A DNA stretch of 64,000 bases. It comes from Nocardioides sp. JS614 (lineage in GTDB: Bacteria > Actinomycetota > Actinomycetes > Propionibacteriales > Nocardioidaceae). The notes beneath the pieces were generated by a model. It ran no database searches and had not been told where the DNA came from. It saw only the letters and a list, made by a program, of their open reading frames with translations. This document shows positions 49,138-57,725 of this stretch, piece after piece. Position numbers and translations under genes: made by a program. Positions within the stretch are counted from its first letter, which is position 1. Every line of letters starts with the position of its first letter. The stretch is from positions 243,815-307,814 of the forward strand of contig NC_008697.1 of NCBI RefSeq assembly GCF_000015265.1, written 5' to 3'.

Positions 49138-52100
49138 TCAGCGGCGGGCGCCCGGCTGATCAGCGCCGCTGGCGATGCGTAGCCGAGCGAGGTGAGCGTC
49201 GGTTCGGTCCAGGTCGTCGAGAACATGCTGGATCCCAGAGCTCAGGTCGTCAGCGGATCGGAGGAGCCGTCGCGCCGCGTCAAGGTCGCCTCGGTCGGCA
49301 GCCATCCGTGCCAGCGCGTCCATCGCGAGCACCTGGACTTCCGCGTCGCGAGCACTCACTGCTTCGTCGAGTACCGGCTTCAGCTGTTCGGCGGCGCGTG
49401 TGCTGCCCGTCGCGGAGGAGAGTGCGGCGAGCAGACATCGGGTGAGCAGGGCGCCATCGCCTCCCCCGGATGTGCGGTACCACCGGTCGGTCTGTTCGAG
49501 CAGGACGAGGGCGGCGTCGGGCTGGCCCGCTCCCCGCAGCAGCCGGGCAAGGTTCACCCGGGCCGTGGCCGCGATGCGCAGGTCGCCGCTGCGTCCGGCG
49601 GCGACGATCGCGCGCTTCAGGGTCTCGGTGGCATTGGCTGTGTTGCCGGATCGATGTTCGACCCTGCCGAGCGTTGTCAGGTGGAGAGCGGCCTGCCCGA
49701 GGAACCCAAGGCGTTCGGAAGCCTCGGCGGCCCGGGTGAGGAAGCCGGCGGCCTCGTCGAGGTGGCCGACGGCCTGGGCGATGGCGCCGAGCAGTCCGTC
49801 GGCATGGACCAGCGCCCAGGAGTCGCCGATGGGTGTGAGGAGGTCCACGGCTTCGTTGGCTGCTGTGGTGGCACCGGTGGTGTCGCCGAGCATGCTCGAG
49901 GCGTACGCCGCGAGGACGAGGCTCGTGGCCACCTCCCAGTCGAGGCCGAGCGGCCGGTAGACGGTGAGGCTCGCGGTGGCCAGCTCGAGCGCATCCTGCG
50001 GGCGGCCCTGCTGGATGCGGAGGAAGGCCAGGTGCCGGTGGGCGTCGGCTCGGAGGCGGTCGTCGCCACGTTGCGTCGCGAAGCCGAGCGCTTCATCGAG
50101 ATCGGTCTCGGCCTGGTCGAGGTTTCCGGCGGAGGTTTCGAGCCAGCCCGCGAGCAGCAGGCCCGTTGCCCGCTCTCTCGGCTTGGTGAGCGATTCGGCT
50201 GCCTGGAGGGCGGATCGGACCCGGGTTGCACCCGCCACGCCGTCGCCGTGCACGACCCAGGCCCAGCCGAACCCGGTCGCGATCCGGACCCCCAGCATCG
50301 GGCCGTGGTCGGCGGACCAACTGAGCGCGGCGTCGATGTTGGCACGCTCGGCCCGGATCACGGCAAGACACTCGGGCTGTGCCTTGCCACGCACGGTCGC
50401 CTCGCAGCGATCGGCGGCCTCGGCGAGCCACGCGGCGTGCGCCGCGCGGGCGTCGTCGTCGAGGCCGGACTCGCGCAGCCGGTCGAGCGCGAAGTCCCGG
50501 ATGCTGTCGAGCAGCCGGTAGCGCACTGCGCCTTCCGTGGTGACCTCGACGCTGACCAGTGATCGATCGGCGAGCCGGCCGACGACGTCGACAGCCGACG
50601 CCGCGGGCACGCCCAGGGCCGCGAGGACATGTTCCGCGGCGTCGAGAGGTGCACCGCCGGCGAAGCAGGAGAGCGCCCAGAGTCCACGTTGTTCGTCGGG
50701 GAAGAGCAGCTCGTAGCTCCAGCCGATCGCGGCAGCGAGCGCGCGGCGCCGCTCGGGGCGACGGCTGGTCGGGTCCTGGAGCAACGCGAAGCGGTCGTCG
50801 AGTCGTCTGGCGATGTCCTGCACCGACAGGGACCTGACCCTGGCCGCGGCCAGCTCGATGGCCAGGGGCAGTCCGTCGAGGGAGAGGCAGACCTCCTCGA
50901 CGGACGTCGCGGTCTCGTCGTCGAGCACGAACCGCTTGCGGATCTCGGCCGCCCGGTCCGTGAAGAGGGCCATGGAGTCTGCGATCGGAAGCGGCTCCAG
51001 CTGGTAGATAGTCTCGCCGTCCAGGTCGAGCCGGACCTGGCTCGTCGCCAGCACCCGCAGCTCGGTCGTGGCATCCAACAGGCTGCTCGCCAGTTCGGCC
51101 ACGCCGTCGACGACGTGTTCGCAGTTGTCGAGCACCAGGACGGTCTCGGAGCCGGAGAACCGTTCGACCAGCATCTGTTCGCCGCCCGCCAACCGCAGCG
51201 TCTCCGCGACCGTCCGTGGGATCGACGCGGAGGCATCGACACCGTCGAGTCGCACCAGCCACACACCCCCGGCTGGCGCGAGTCCGCGGGCAACCTCGAT
51301 AGCCAGGCGAGTCTTGCCGACGCCGGCCGGCCCGACCACCGTCACCAGACGCCGCTCGCGCAGAAGATCGTCGACAGCGGAGACCTCGGCCGCCCGCCCC
51401 ACCAGCGACGAGGACAGTGCCGGCAGGTTGCCCACCGGCCCGGCAAGCAGCTCGGGTCGACCTCCGGTGGGATCGAGAGCCTGGCTCTGCTGCAGGATCT
51501 GGTCCTCCAGGGCGCGCAGGCCAGGGCCTGGGTCTACCCCGAGCTCGTCGACGAGCATTTCCCGCACCCGGGTGTACGCCGCGAGTGCGTCGGCCTGGCG
51601 GCCCATCCGGTAGAGCGCGGTGATGAGGCAGGACCACAAGCCCTCGCGGAGCGGGTGCTGGCTGACGAGCCCCTCGAGCTCCCCGACCACCTCGCCGCCG
51701 AGACCCAGGTCCACCCGTGCCGCCAGCTGGTCCTCCAGCAGGCCGAGGCGCACCTCCTCGAGGCGCGCGCGGTGCGGCAGCAGCCAGTCCCCCTCTCCCG
51801 CGTCGACCAGCACCTCGCCCCGAAACAGCTCCAGCCCTTCGGTTGAGATCTCCAGCGCAGTAGCCGGATCACCCGCACGTCGCGCAGCGGTTGCCGACGC
51901 GGCCAGCCCCACGACCTGCAACGCATCGACACGGTCGGGGTCGACATCGAGGGTGTAGCCGCCGGTCCCGCTGGTGACCAAACTGGGGTCGCCCAGGGCA
52001 CGTCTCAGCTGGGACACCTTCGACTGGAGCGTGTTCCGGCCCGTGGCGGCATCGCCCCAGAGGTCCTCGATGATCCGGTCGGTGCGGACCGGCCGCCCGG

Positions 52101-52209
52101 CATCGAGGGCGAGCCGAACCAGCACCTCAGTGGTCTTGCCCGACGGCAGCGTGAGCAGGACGCCGTCGCGGCGAACCTCAAGGGGTCCGAGCACGGCCAG
52201 CGTCAACAC
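49138..52209 (-). CDS. AfsR-like SARP regulator (BTAD, NB-ARC, TPR-like)
   Basis: A 1023-aa protein: winged helix (1-95, LTLAVLGPLEVRRDGVLLTL), BTAD domain (98-240), NB-ARC ATPase with Walker A GPAGVGKT (about 293-300), VLVLDNCEHV as Walker B, and LPLAIELAAARVRSLS. From about 620 on, helical repeats (GNLDQAETDLDEALGFATQR and following). GTG 52209 is the natural domain start; AGGAGG lies 1-4 nt before. It diverges from the genes at 52300 onward, which carry phased CGTCAG boxes. Signal unknown. The final residues run up to the DJ-1 fragment. Confidence 0.9.
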   Translation of the reverse strand: MLTLAVLGPLEVRRDGVLLTLPSGKTTEVLVRLALDAGRPVRTDRIIEDLWGDAATGRNTLQSKVSQLRRALGDPSLVTSGTGGYTLDVDPDRVDALQVVGLAASATAARRAGDPATALEISTEGLELFRGEVLVDAGEGDWLLPHRARLEEVRLGLLEDQLAARVDLGLGGEVVGELEGLVSQHPLREGLWSCLITALYRMGRQADALAAYTRVREMLVDELGVDPGPGLRALEDQILQQSQALDPTGGRPELLAGPVGNLPALSSSLVGRAAEVSAVDDLLRERRLVTVVGPAGVGKTRLAIEVARGLAPAGGVWLVRLDGVDASASIPRTVAETLRLAGGEQMLVERFSGSETVLVLDNCEHVVDGVAELASSLLDATTELRVLATSQVRLDLDGETIYQLEPLPIADSMALFTDRAAEIRKRFVLDDETATSVEEVCLSLDGLPLAIELAAARVRSLSVQDIARRLDDRFALLQDPTSRRPERRRALAAAIGWSYELLFPDEQRGLWALSCFAGGAPLDAAEHVLAALGVPAASAVDVVGRLADRSLVSVEVTTEGAVRYRLLDSIRDFALDRLRESGLDDDARAAHAAWLAEAADRCEATVRGKAQPECLAVIRAERANIDAALSWSADHGPMLGVRIATGFGWAWVVHGDGVAGATRVRSALQAAESLTKPRERATGLLLAGWLETSAGNLDQAETDLDEALGFATQRGDDRLRADAHRHLAFLRIQQGRPQDALELATASLTVYRPLGLDWEVATSLVLAAYASSMLGDTTGATTAANEAVDLLTPIGDSWALVHADGLLGAIAQAVGHLDEAAGFLTRAAEASERLGFLGQAALHLTTLGRVEHRSGNTANATETLKRAIVAAGRSGDLRIAATARVNLARLLRGAGQPDAALVLLEQTDRWYRTSGGGDGALLTRCLLAALSSATGSTRAAEQLKPVLDEAVSARDAEVQVLAMDALARMAADRGDLDAARRLLRSADDLSSGIQHVLDDLDRTDAHLARLRIASGADQPGARR

Positions 52210-52249
52210 CTCCTGAGCGTATGCCTGGCGTGCCCGTCGTGCCGCCGAT

Positions 52250-52277
52250 CGTCAGGTGCGCGTCAGCGCATCGTCAG
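52250..52277 (+). promoter_or_regulatory. SARP-type box 1: CGTCAG x3 at 11-bp period
   Basis: CGTCAG at 52250-52255, 52261-52266 and 52272-52277, exactly 11 bp apart, in the 90-bp gap between the AfsR-like gene and the 52300 gene. A -10-like AACAGT begins about 11 bp later and the ATG at 52300 would be leaderless. Confidence 0.75.
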
Positions 52278-52299
52278 CGGCTCGCCCAACAGTGGTCCC

Positions 52300-52626
52300 A
52301 TGCCCGATGACATCGACCACCTGGTCCGCCAGCTGATCTGCGGCGACGCCACCGCTCCCACCCAGATCCTCGAGCGCGCCGAGACCGACCGGTCTCCGCT
52401 GCTGCAGGTGGCCGCGGCACTCGTCAGCGACGAGCCCGCCCACTTCCTGGCCGCGGCGTCCGAGAACGCCACCACCACCCGGGACCGCCAGATGGTCGCC
52501 CTCGCCACCGCACACGTGAACGGCGACAGGGAGCTGCTCGACGCGCTCGTCCGCGACCACCTGGCCGACCACCCCGACAACATCCTCGCGGCCTGGATCG
52601 CCGCCCAACACACCCCCGCCGGCTGA
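52300..52626 (+). CDS. Hypothetical small protein (helical repeat)
   Basis: A 108-aa all-helical acidic protein: IDHLVRQLICGDATAPTQIL, SDEPAHFLAAASENATTTRD, VNGDRELLDALVRDHLADHP, resembling a single TPR-like solenoid fragment. It may be leaderless behind the SARP box. 28 bp precede the next gene, so they form an operon. No family recognised. Confidence 0.65.
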   Translation: MPDDIDHLVRQLICGDATAPTQILERAETDRSPLLQVAAALVSDEPAHFLAAASENATTTRDRQMVALATAHVNGDRELLDALVRDHLADHPDNILAAWIAAQHTPAG

Positions 52627-52654
52627 CCAGCCGACACCAACAGAAGGAGTCACC

Positions 52655-53239
52655 ATGCACGACATCCAGATCACCCCGACACCCACCCCCACGCGGGTCT
52701 CCTCACCCCGAGCCGCGGGCCGGTGGATGGCGACCTTCCTCGGAATCCCGGTGGCCGGCTACGCCGGCTGGCTGGTGTCCGGGCACGTCGACAGCCTCGG
52801 CGCGGCCCTCCTCGGCTCGCTGATCACCGGCGCCCTCCTCGGCGCCGTCCAGGCATGGGGCCTGGGTCGCAACCGGCCACCAATCGCTGCCTGGATCGCA
52901 GCGACCACTCTCGGCCTGATGGTCGGACTCGGGATCGGCGCAGCGATGGTCGACTACGAGACCAGCCTCGGCGCGCTCGTCGTCCAGGGCGCTGTTTCCG
53001 GCTTCGCCGTCGGTGTGGCCCAGGCCGTGGTGCTCCGGCCCCGGCTCGGCAACGTGGCCCTCGCCTGGCCCCCCGCCCTCGCCGCGATCTGGGCGGCCGG
53101 CTGGGCGACCACCACCGCCGCCGGGATCGATGTCGACCAGCAGTTCGTGATCTTCGGCGCCAGTGGCGCGCTCCTCGTCACGGCTCTGACCGTCGTGCTC
53201 CCGCTGGCCCTCAATCGGAACGCAGAGGCCGCGTCGTGA
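52655..53239 (+). CDS. Membrane protein of unknown function
   Basis: A 194-aa protein with a polar N-terminus and about five hydrophobic segments rich in Gly/Ala (for example FLGIPVAGYAGWLVSG, LLGSLITGALLGAVQAWGLG, GAVSGFAVGVAQAVVL). ATG 52655 follows AGAAGGAG. The GxxxG-rich helices resemble glycine-zipper-like channel or assembly proteins. Operon with neighbours. Confidence 0.7.
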   Translation: MHDIQITPTPTPTRVSSPRAAGRWMATFLGIPVAGYAGWLVSGHVDSLGAALLGSLITGALLGAVQAWGLGRNRPPIAAWIAATTLGLMVGLGIGAAMVDYETSLGALVVQGAVSGFAVGVAQAVVLRPRLGNVALAWPPALAAIWAAGWATTTAAGIDVDQQFVIFGASGALLVTALTVVLPLALNRNAEAAS

Positions 53240-53286
53240 GCCGCCGCGTCCCGTTCGGAACCAGCGAACTTCGGGAGGGCCGCTAG

Positions 53287-53979
53287 ATGGCCATCGAACG
53301 CACTGCGGGCGCTCTTCTCGTCTTTCTGCCCGTGATGTTCAACGTGTGCTTCGCACTGCTGGCGCGAGGCTTCGACTACCCGGACATCCTGCGACGGCCC
53401 ACCTCAGAGGTGCTCAGCCGGTTCCGCGCCGGAGGTGCACGCCTCCTGTTGCTGTGGTGGGCGTTCGCGCTGACCGCGATCCTGCTCGCGCCCGTGGCGG
53501 TCCTGGTTGGCTACGCCCTCGTCGGTGCCAACGCCGGCCTGGTCGCGGTTTCCGTGACCACCGGGGTGCTGGCCGCCGCTGTCCAGTTCCTCGGCCTGGT
53601 TCGCTGGCCGTTCCTGGTCCCCTACCTCGCGCGCGCCGATGCCGATGCCGATGCAAGCCCGGCGCGTCGCGAGGCCATCGACATCGTGTTCCAGTCGTTC
53701 CACCGCTATCTCGGGGTCGCCGTCGGCGAGCATCTCGGCTACCTGTTCACCGGCTCCTGGAGCGCCTTGACCGGCGTCGCTCTGATGCAAGCCACCAACG
53801 CGCCCTGGTGGCTCGGGCTCGCCGGAGTCGTCATCGGAGGCCTGCTGATGGCCTGCTCGTTTGAGTTTGTCGGTGCCTTCGAGGAGAAGGGCTGGCAGGT
53901 GGCCGCCGTCCTGACCCCCATCGCGTACGTTGCCTGGTCCCTGTGGCTGATCGCGGTCGGGATTGCCCTGCTCCTTTAG
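53287..53979 (+). CDS. DUF4386-type membrane protein
   Basis: A 230-aa protein with six hydrophobic segments, opening ERTAGALLVFLPVMFNVCFA and FDYPDILRRPTSEVLSRFRA. The motif F-YPDILR followed by a long second helix is characteristic of DUF4386. A GEHLGYLFTGSWSAL segment lies in the middle. ATG 53287 has GGGAGG upstream. Third gene of the SARP-box operon. Function unknown. Confidence 0.8.
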   Translation: MAIERTAGALLVFLPVMFNVCFALLARGFDYPDILRRPTSEVLSRFRAGGARLLLLWWAFALTAILLAPVAVLVGYALVGANAGLVAVSVTTGVLAAAVQFLGLVRWPFLVPYLARADADADASPARREAIDIVFQSFHRYLGVAVGEHLGYLFTGSWSALTGVALMQATNAPWWLGLAGVVIGGLLMACSFEFVGAFEEKGWQVAAVLTPIAYVAWSLWLIAVGIALLL

Positions 53980-54042
53980 TGGTCGCGCGGCTCGACGGTC
54001 ACCCGCCGAGATCGGCGAGCTGGTCCGTGCGTACTACGCCGG

Positions 54043-54070
54043 CGTCAGGCCGCCGTCAGTCGATCGTCAG
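54043..54070 (+). promoter_or_regulatory. SARP-type box 2: CGTCAG x3 at 11-bp period
   Basis: CGTCAG at 54043-54048, 54054-54059 and 54065-54070, again exactly 11 bp apart, 86 bp upstream of the MMPL gene. Same core, same spacing and same orientation as box 1. Confidence 0.75.
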
Positions 54071-54155
54071 CACCCGCGAGCACGTTGACCACCTGACCAC
54101 CTGACGACCCACACCCGCCTCCGTCCACCCGGACTACCAACGACAGGAAGACGTC

Positions 54156-56432
54156 ATGTTCGCAACACGTTCGAAGGACCTTGAAGGCCACCGCGTGCAC
54201 GCGAGTGGTACGTCGATCACCCAACGGCTGGCCCGAGCAGCGGCGGTACACCCGTGGCGGGTTGTGGTCGCGTGGGGGCTGATCCTGCTCGCTTCCATGG
54301 CGGCCATCGCCACCCTGATCGGGTCGGCGTTCACCTCCGACGGCAACATCACCAGCAACCCCGAGTCGGCGAGGGCCGGACAGGTCATGGCGGAGAACTT
54401 CTCCCAGGACGACCGCATCGACGACGCCGTGATCATCTACTCGGCCGACCTCACCGCCGAGAATCCGGAGTTCCGGGCCTTCGTCGCCGATTTCCGGTCC
54501 TCAATCGAAACCACGGGTGCTGCAGAGACGGTCCGGGACCCTTACGCCGCCGACGGGGCTGGCGTCTCCCAGGACGGACACGCCGCCGTCGTCACGCTGG
54601 TCCTCGGCCACGATTCCGCGACCGGGATCGTGGACGTGATTGACGAGGTCGTCGCCGCGGACGCCGACGCGGCCTTCGAGGTCGACATCACCGGCACCAA
54701 CACCCTCGACCACGACTTCACCGAGCTCTCGGAGTCCGACCTCACCAACGGTGAGGTGAAGTTCGGGCTGCCAGCAGCAATGATCGTGCTGGTCCTGGTC
54801 TTCGGCGCTCTGGTGGCCGCCTTCCTACCGATGAGCATCGCCATCCTGTCGATCATCGTGACCGTCGCCATCTCCTCGATCCTCGGCCAGTTCACCTCCC
54901 TGTCCTTCTTCATCGTCAACATGATCACCGCGATGGGGCTCGCCCTCGGCATCGACTACAGCCTCTTCGTGCTCTCGCGCTACCGAGAGGAGCGTCAGGC
55001 CGGCCGCGACAAGATCGACGCGATCATCGCCACCGGAGGCACCAGCAGCAAAGCCGTCCTGTTCTCCGGCAGCTCGTTCGTCGTCGCCCTGCTCGGACTC
55101 CTCCTGGTCCCGGACACCATCCTGCGCAGCCTGGCCCTCGGCGCGATCATCGTCGGCCTGGTCACCATGGCCGCCGCCCTCACCCTGCTGCCCGCCCTGC
55201 TGTCCCTGCTCGGCGACCGGGTCAACGCCCTGCGGCTGCCGATCGTCGGTCGCGACCACCCCGCCGAGAGCCCCTTCTGGACACGCGCCGTCAGTGCTGT
55301 AGTCCGCCGACCAGGCACCTTCCTGGCAGCCGGCCTGCTGGTCCTGCTCGCCGCAGCCCTCCCCGTGTTGGGCCTCCACACCGGCACCTCAGGCGTCAAC
55401 TCGCTGCCCGACGACACCTACGCCAAGGCCGGCGCCCTCGCCCTCGAACGGAGCTTCCCGGGCACCAGCACGACCGACCCCGCCCAGGTCGTCATCTCGG
55501 GCGACGTCACCTCCAGCGACGTCACCGCAGCGATCGCGGAGCTCGAGGCGTCCGTCGCCGACGACCCGGACTTCGGCCCCTCGCAGCAGCGGCTCGCCGA
55601 GAACGGTCAAGTGGCCGTGGTCAGCATCCCGCTGGTCGGCGACCCAGACCATTCCCAGGCCCGCCGCGGGCTCGACCGGCTCCGCACCAACCTGATCCCC
55701 GCCGCCTTCGACGGGACCGACACCACCGTGCTGGTCGGCGGCACCACCGCCGAGAACGTCGACTACTCCGACGTCATCAACCACTGGCTGCCGTTAGTGC
55801 TCGCCTTCGTCCTCGGGCTGAGCTTCCTCCTGCTCACCCTGGTCTTCCGCTCCCTGGTCCTCTCCGCCACCGCGGTCGTCCTCAACCTGCTCTCGGTCGG
55901 CGCGGCCTACGGCCTGCTCGTGCTGGTCTTCCAGCACGGGGTCGGGGCCGACCTACTGGGCCTCCAGCAGGTCGAACGGGTCGAGGCGTGGGTCCCGGTG
56001 TTCCTGTTCTCGGTGCTGTTCGCACTCTCGATGGACTACCACGTCTTCCTGCTCAGCAGGATCCGGGAACGCTACGCACAGACCGGCGACACCAACGAAG
56101 CCGTCGTGCACGGCATTGCCGCCACCGGCCGCCTCATCACCGGAGCCGCGCTGATCATCGTGGTCGTCTTCACCGGCTTCGCCGCCGGCCAGCTCGTCAT
56201 GTTCCAACAGATGGGCTTCGGTGTCGGCGTCGCCCTGCTCGTCGACGCCACCCTCATCCGAATGGTCGTCGTCCCCGCCGCGATGGCCCTCCTCGGCAAG
56301 TGGAACTGGTACCTGCCCAGCTGGCTCAACTGGCTCCCCGAGCTCCACGTCGAGGGCGACCCCGACTCCCTGGCACCCACCGCCGATGCGCCCATTGCTG
56401 TGGCAGCCCCGCGGACCCCGATCTCGGTGTAG
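54156..56432 (+). CDS. MMPL/RND-family transporter
   Basis: A 758-aa protein of the MMPL type with two repeats of six helices: N-terminal helix VVAWGLILLASMAAIATLIG, a soluble loop (about 60-180), GFGLALGIDYSLF-like ITAMGLALGIDYSLFVLSRY (with the D-Y pair used in proton coupling), a second half with FSVLFALSMDYHVFLLSRIR. ATG 54156 has AGGAAG upstream. It exports lipids or hydrophobic compounds in actinobacteria; substrate unknown. The phased SARP box places it under the AfsR-like regulator. Confidence 0.9.
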   Translation: MFATRSKDLEGHRVHASGTSITQRLARAAAVHPWRVVVAWGLILLASMAAIATLIGSAFTSDGNITSNPESARAGQVMAENFSQDDRIDDAVIIYSADLTAENPEFRAFVADFRSSIETTGAAETVRDPYAADGAGVSQDGHAAVVTLVLGHDSATGIVDVIDEVVAADADAAFEVDITGTNTLDHDFTELSESDLTNGEVKFGLPAAMIVLVLVFGALVAAFLPMSIAILSIIVTVAISSILGQFTSLSFFIVNMITAMGLALGIDYSLFVLSRYREERQAGRDKIDAIIATGGTSSKAVLFSGSSFVVALLGLLLVPDTILRSLALGAIIVGLVTMAAALTLLPALLSLLGDRVNALRLPIVGRDHPAESPFWTRAVSAVVRRPGTFLAAGLLVLLAAALPVLGLHTGTSGVNSLPDDTYAKAGALALERSFPGTSTTDPAQVVISGDVTSSDVTAAIAELEASVADDPDFGPSQQRLAENGQVAVVSIPLVGDPDHSQARRGLDRLRTNLIPAAFDGTDTTVLVGGTTAENVDYSDVINHWLPLVLAFVLGLSFLLLTLVFRSLVLSATAVVLNLLSVGAAYGLLVLVFQHGVGADLLGLQQVERVEAWVPVFLFSVLFALSMDYHVFLLSRIRERYAQTGDTNEAVVHGIAATGRLITGAALIIVVVFTGFAAGQLVMFQQMGFGVGVALLVDATLIRMVVVPAAMALLGKWNWYLPSWLNWLPELHVEGDPDSLAPTADAPIAVAAPRTPISV

Positions 56433-56479
56433 GCCTGCCAAGACCACGCAGCCTGACGACGAGCCACCGATCGACCGAT

Positions 56480-56604
56480 CTCGCCAAACTGTCCCGCGGG
56501 CGCGTCGCCAATCTTCCCTGCATCTCGACAGCTGCTGTCGAGATGCAGCCAAAACGAGGCGATCGAACTTTCGCCTCGAGAACACTGGATCTGTGGACAT
56601 TCGG
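56480..56604 (+). repeat. Palindromic punctuating element, copy E (most complete)
   Basis: A 125-bp element: upstream part TCGCCAAACTGTCCCGCGGG; the perfect 14-bp palindrome CTGCATCTCGACAG-CTG-CTGTCGAGATGCAG (56518-56548); second hairpin GAGGCGA-TCGAACTT-TCGCCTC; tail GAGAACACTGGATCTGTGGA with CATTCGG. It lies 48 bp after the MMPL stop, so it could also act as a terminator. Confidence 0.85.
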
Positions 56605-57032
56605 ATGGGCCGGGCCCTCCAGCAGCAGGAAATGCGGTGAGCACCGGTCGCTCGCGGCTTGTCCTGTACCAGTGCACGTACCCACGCGTCGCACGTCCGG
56701 CAAGCCGATCCCCAAACGAGACGATGCGGGAGATAGTGGCAGCCGCACGTTGCACATTATTCGCGGTACGACGCAGGTTCAGGCCAGCATCAATAGCCTG
56801 CCGATTGAACGCCAGCCTCCGCAAGTCGCGAGGGGTCGTGGGTCTCGCGCCACGCGTATCGACTAAACGTTGGCGCAGCGCCGCGGCCCGAAGGGCCATC
56901 TGACGGCCTGTCAACAACGTTGTCGGCCCTAGCGGCGCCGTACTGAAGCGCTAATGCGCGGATTGTGTGGCATACTAAAGTGACGTCCTAACCGAGCAGC
57001 GGCCCTGGACACCAACTTCAGGAGGTTCGTCC
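56605..57032. other. Intergenic region; promoter of the XRE-ImmA pair at its right end
   Basis: 428 bp with no convincing gene (a minus-strand helical frame at 56917 downward reads through into the palindrome and has no ribosome site). Near the right end, GCGC-TAAT-GCGC (56948-56959) and CATACT followed by AGGAGG (57020-57025) form the promoter and ribosome site of the gene at 57033. Confidence 0.5.
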
Positions 57033-57725
57033 ATGGTCCCCAACTCACCCGCCGACGCTCTCGGCTCCGACGCGCCCGGTCTGCGCGACCTTCTCGTCGA
57101 GATCGTACGGGCGCGGCACGCTCTCGCGGCTGAGGCGCACCTGGTCTCCGAGTCCCGGTACGCGATGGGCTTCGGCAGTCAGTGGCGTGACCTGCTGGAC
57201 GACGCGCGCGACGCACTGAAGGACCGCGGGTTCCGGTTCTGCAAACTGGCCCCCGGTGGACACGAGATACCCGTCGTCAACGACTGCTTGGTGTACGTCT
57301 GGCGCGTCCCGAACAACCCCAGCGCCGTGAGCGAGTTCGCGTCGAGCCCGACCCGAAAGAACGGCTTCACGACCTCGCCGCTCGACCCGGCGCTGTGGGA
57401 GCCGAGGCTGTCGGAGGAGCAGGAGCCGGCCCAGGACACCACTAACGAGGACGAGGTAGGCCCGGTACTCCGGGCTGTCGGCGAGAGCATGTCCCTGGTG
57501 CTCGTCATGGTCGAGTCGACGCCGCGGCAACTACAGTCGATCGACTGGGCTGTCGCCGTGCTCGACGACGAGGGCAAGGTCGAGTTGCGCGGGCACGAGT
57601 CCATCTGGGAGCCGGAGCCGGTCGCTGATGCCAACGCGTCGGGCGTCGAGCCCTTCGACAGCGGCTCGCCGGTCGAGCCGAAGGTCGAGGCGCGCGAGGA
57701 GGAAGGGTCCGGTCCGGATGCCTGA
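57033..57725 (+). CDS. Hypothetical partner of the XRE-ImmA protein (putative toxin)
   Basis: A 230-aa protein: LRDLLVEIVRARHALAAEAH, DLLDDARDALKDRGFRFCKL, NDCLVYVWRVPNNPSAVSEF, then an acidic tail rich in Glu/Asp. No catalytic motif recognised. ATG 57033 with AGGAGG. The stop overlaps the start of the XRE-ImmA gene by 8 nt, an arrangement common in toxin-antitoxin or stress-regulator pairs. Toxin identity is inference from the gene order. Confidence 0.6.
   Translation: MVPNSPADALGSDAPGLRDLLVEIVRARHALAAEAHLVSESRYAMGFGSQWRDLLDDARDALKDRGFRFCKLAPGGHEIPVVNDCLVYVWRVPNNPSAVSEFASSPTRKNGFTTSPLDPALWEPRLSEEQEPAQDTTNEDEVGPVLRAVGESMSLVLVMVESTPRQLQSIDWAVAVLDDEGKVELRGHESIWEPEPVADANASGVEPFDSGSPVEPKVEAREEEGSGPDA

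Noticed and set aside
56605..56917. Minus-strand helical frame (MLTGRQMALRAAAL...) in the gap before the XRE-ImmA pair
   Set aside because: No ribosome site, no family similarity, and it reads on through the palindromic element without a stop.
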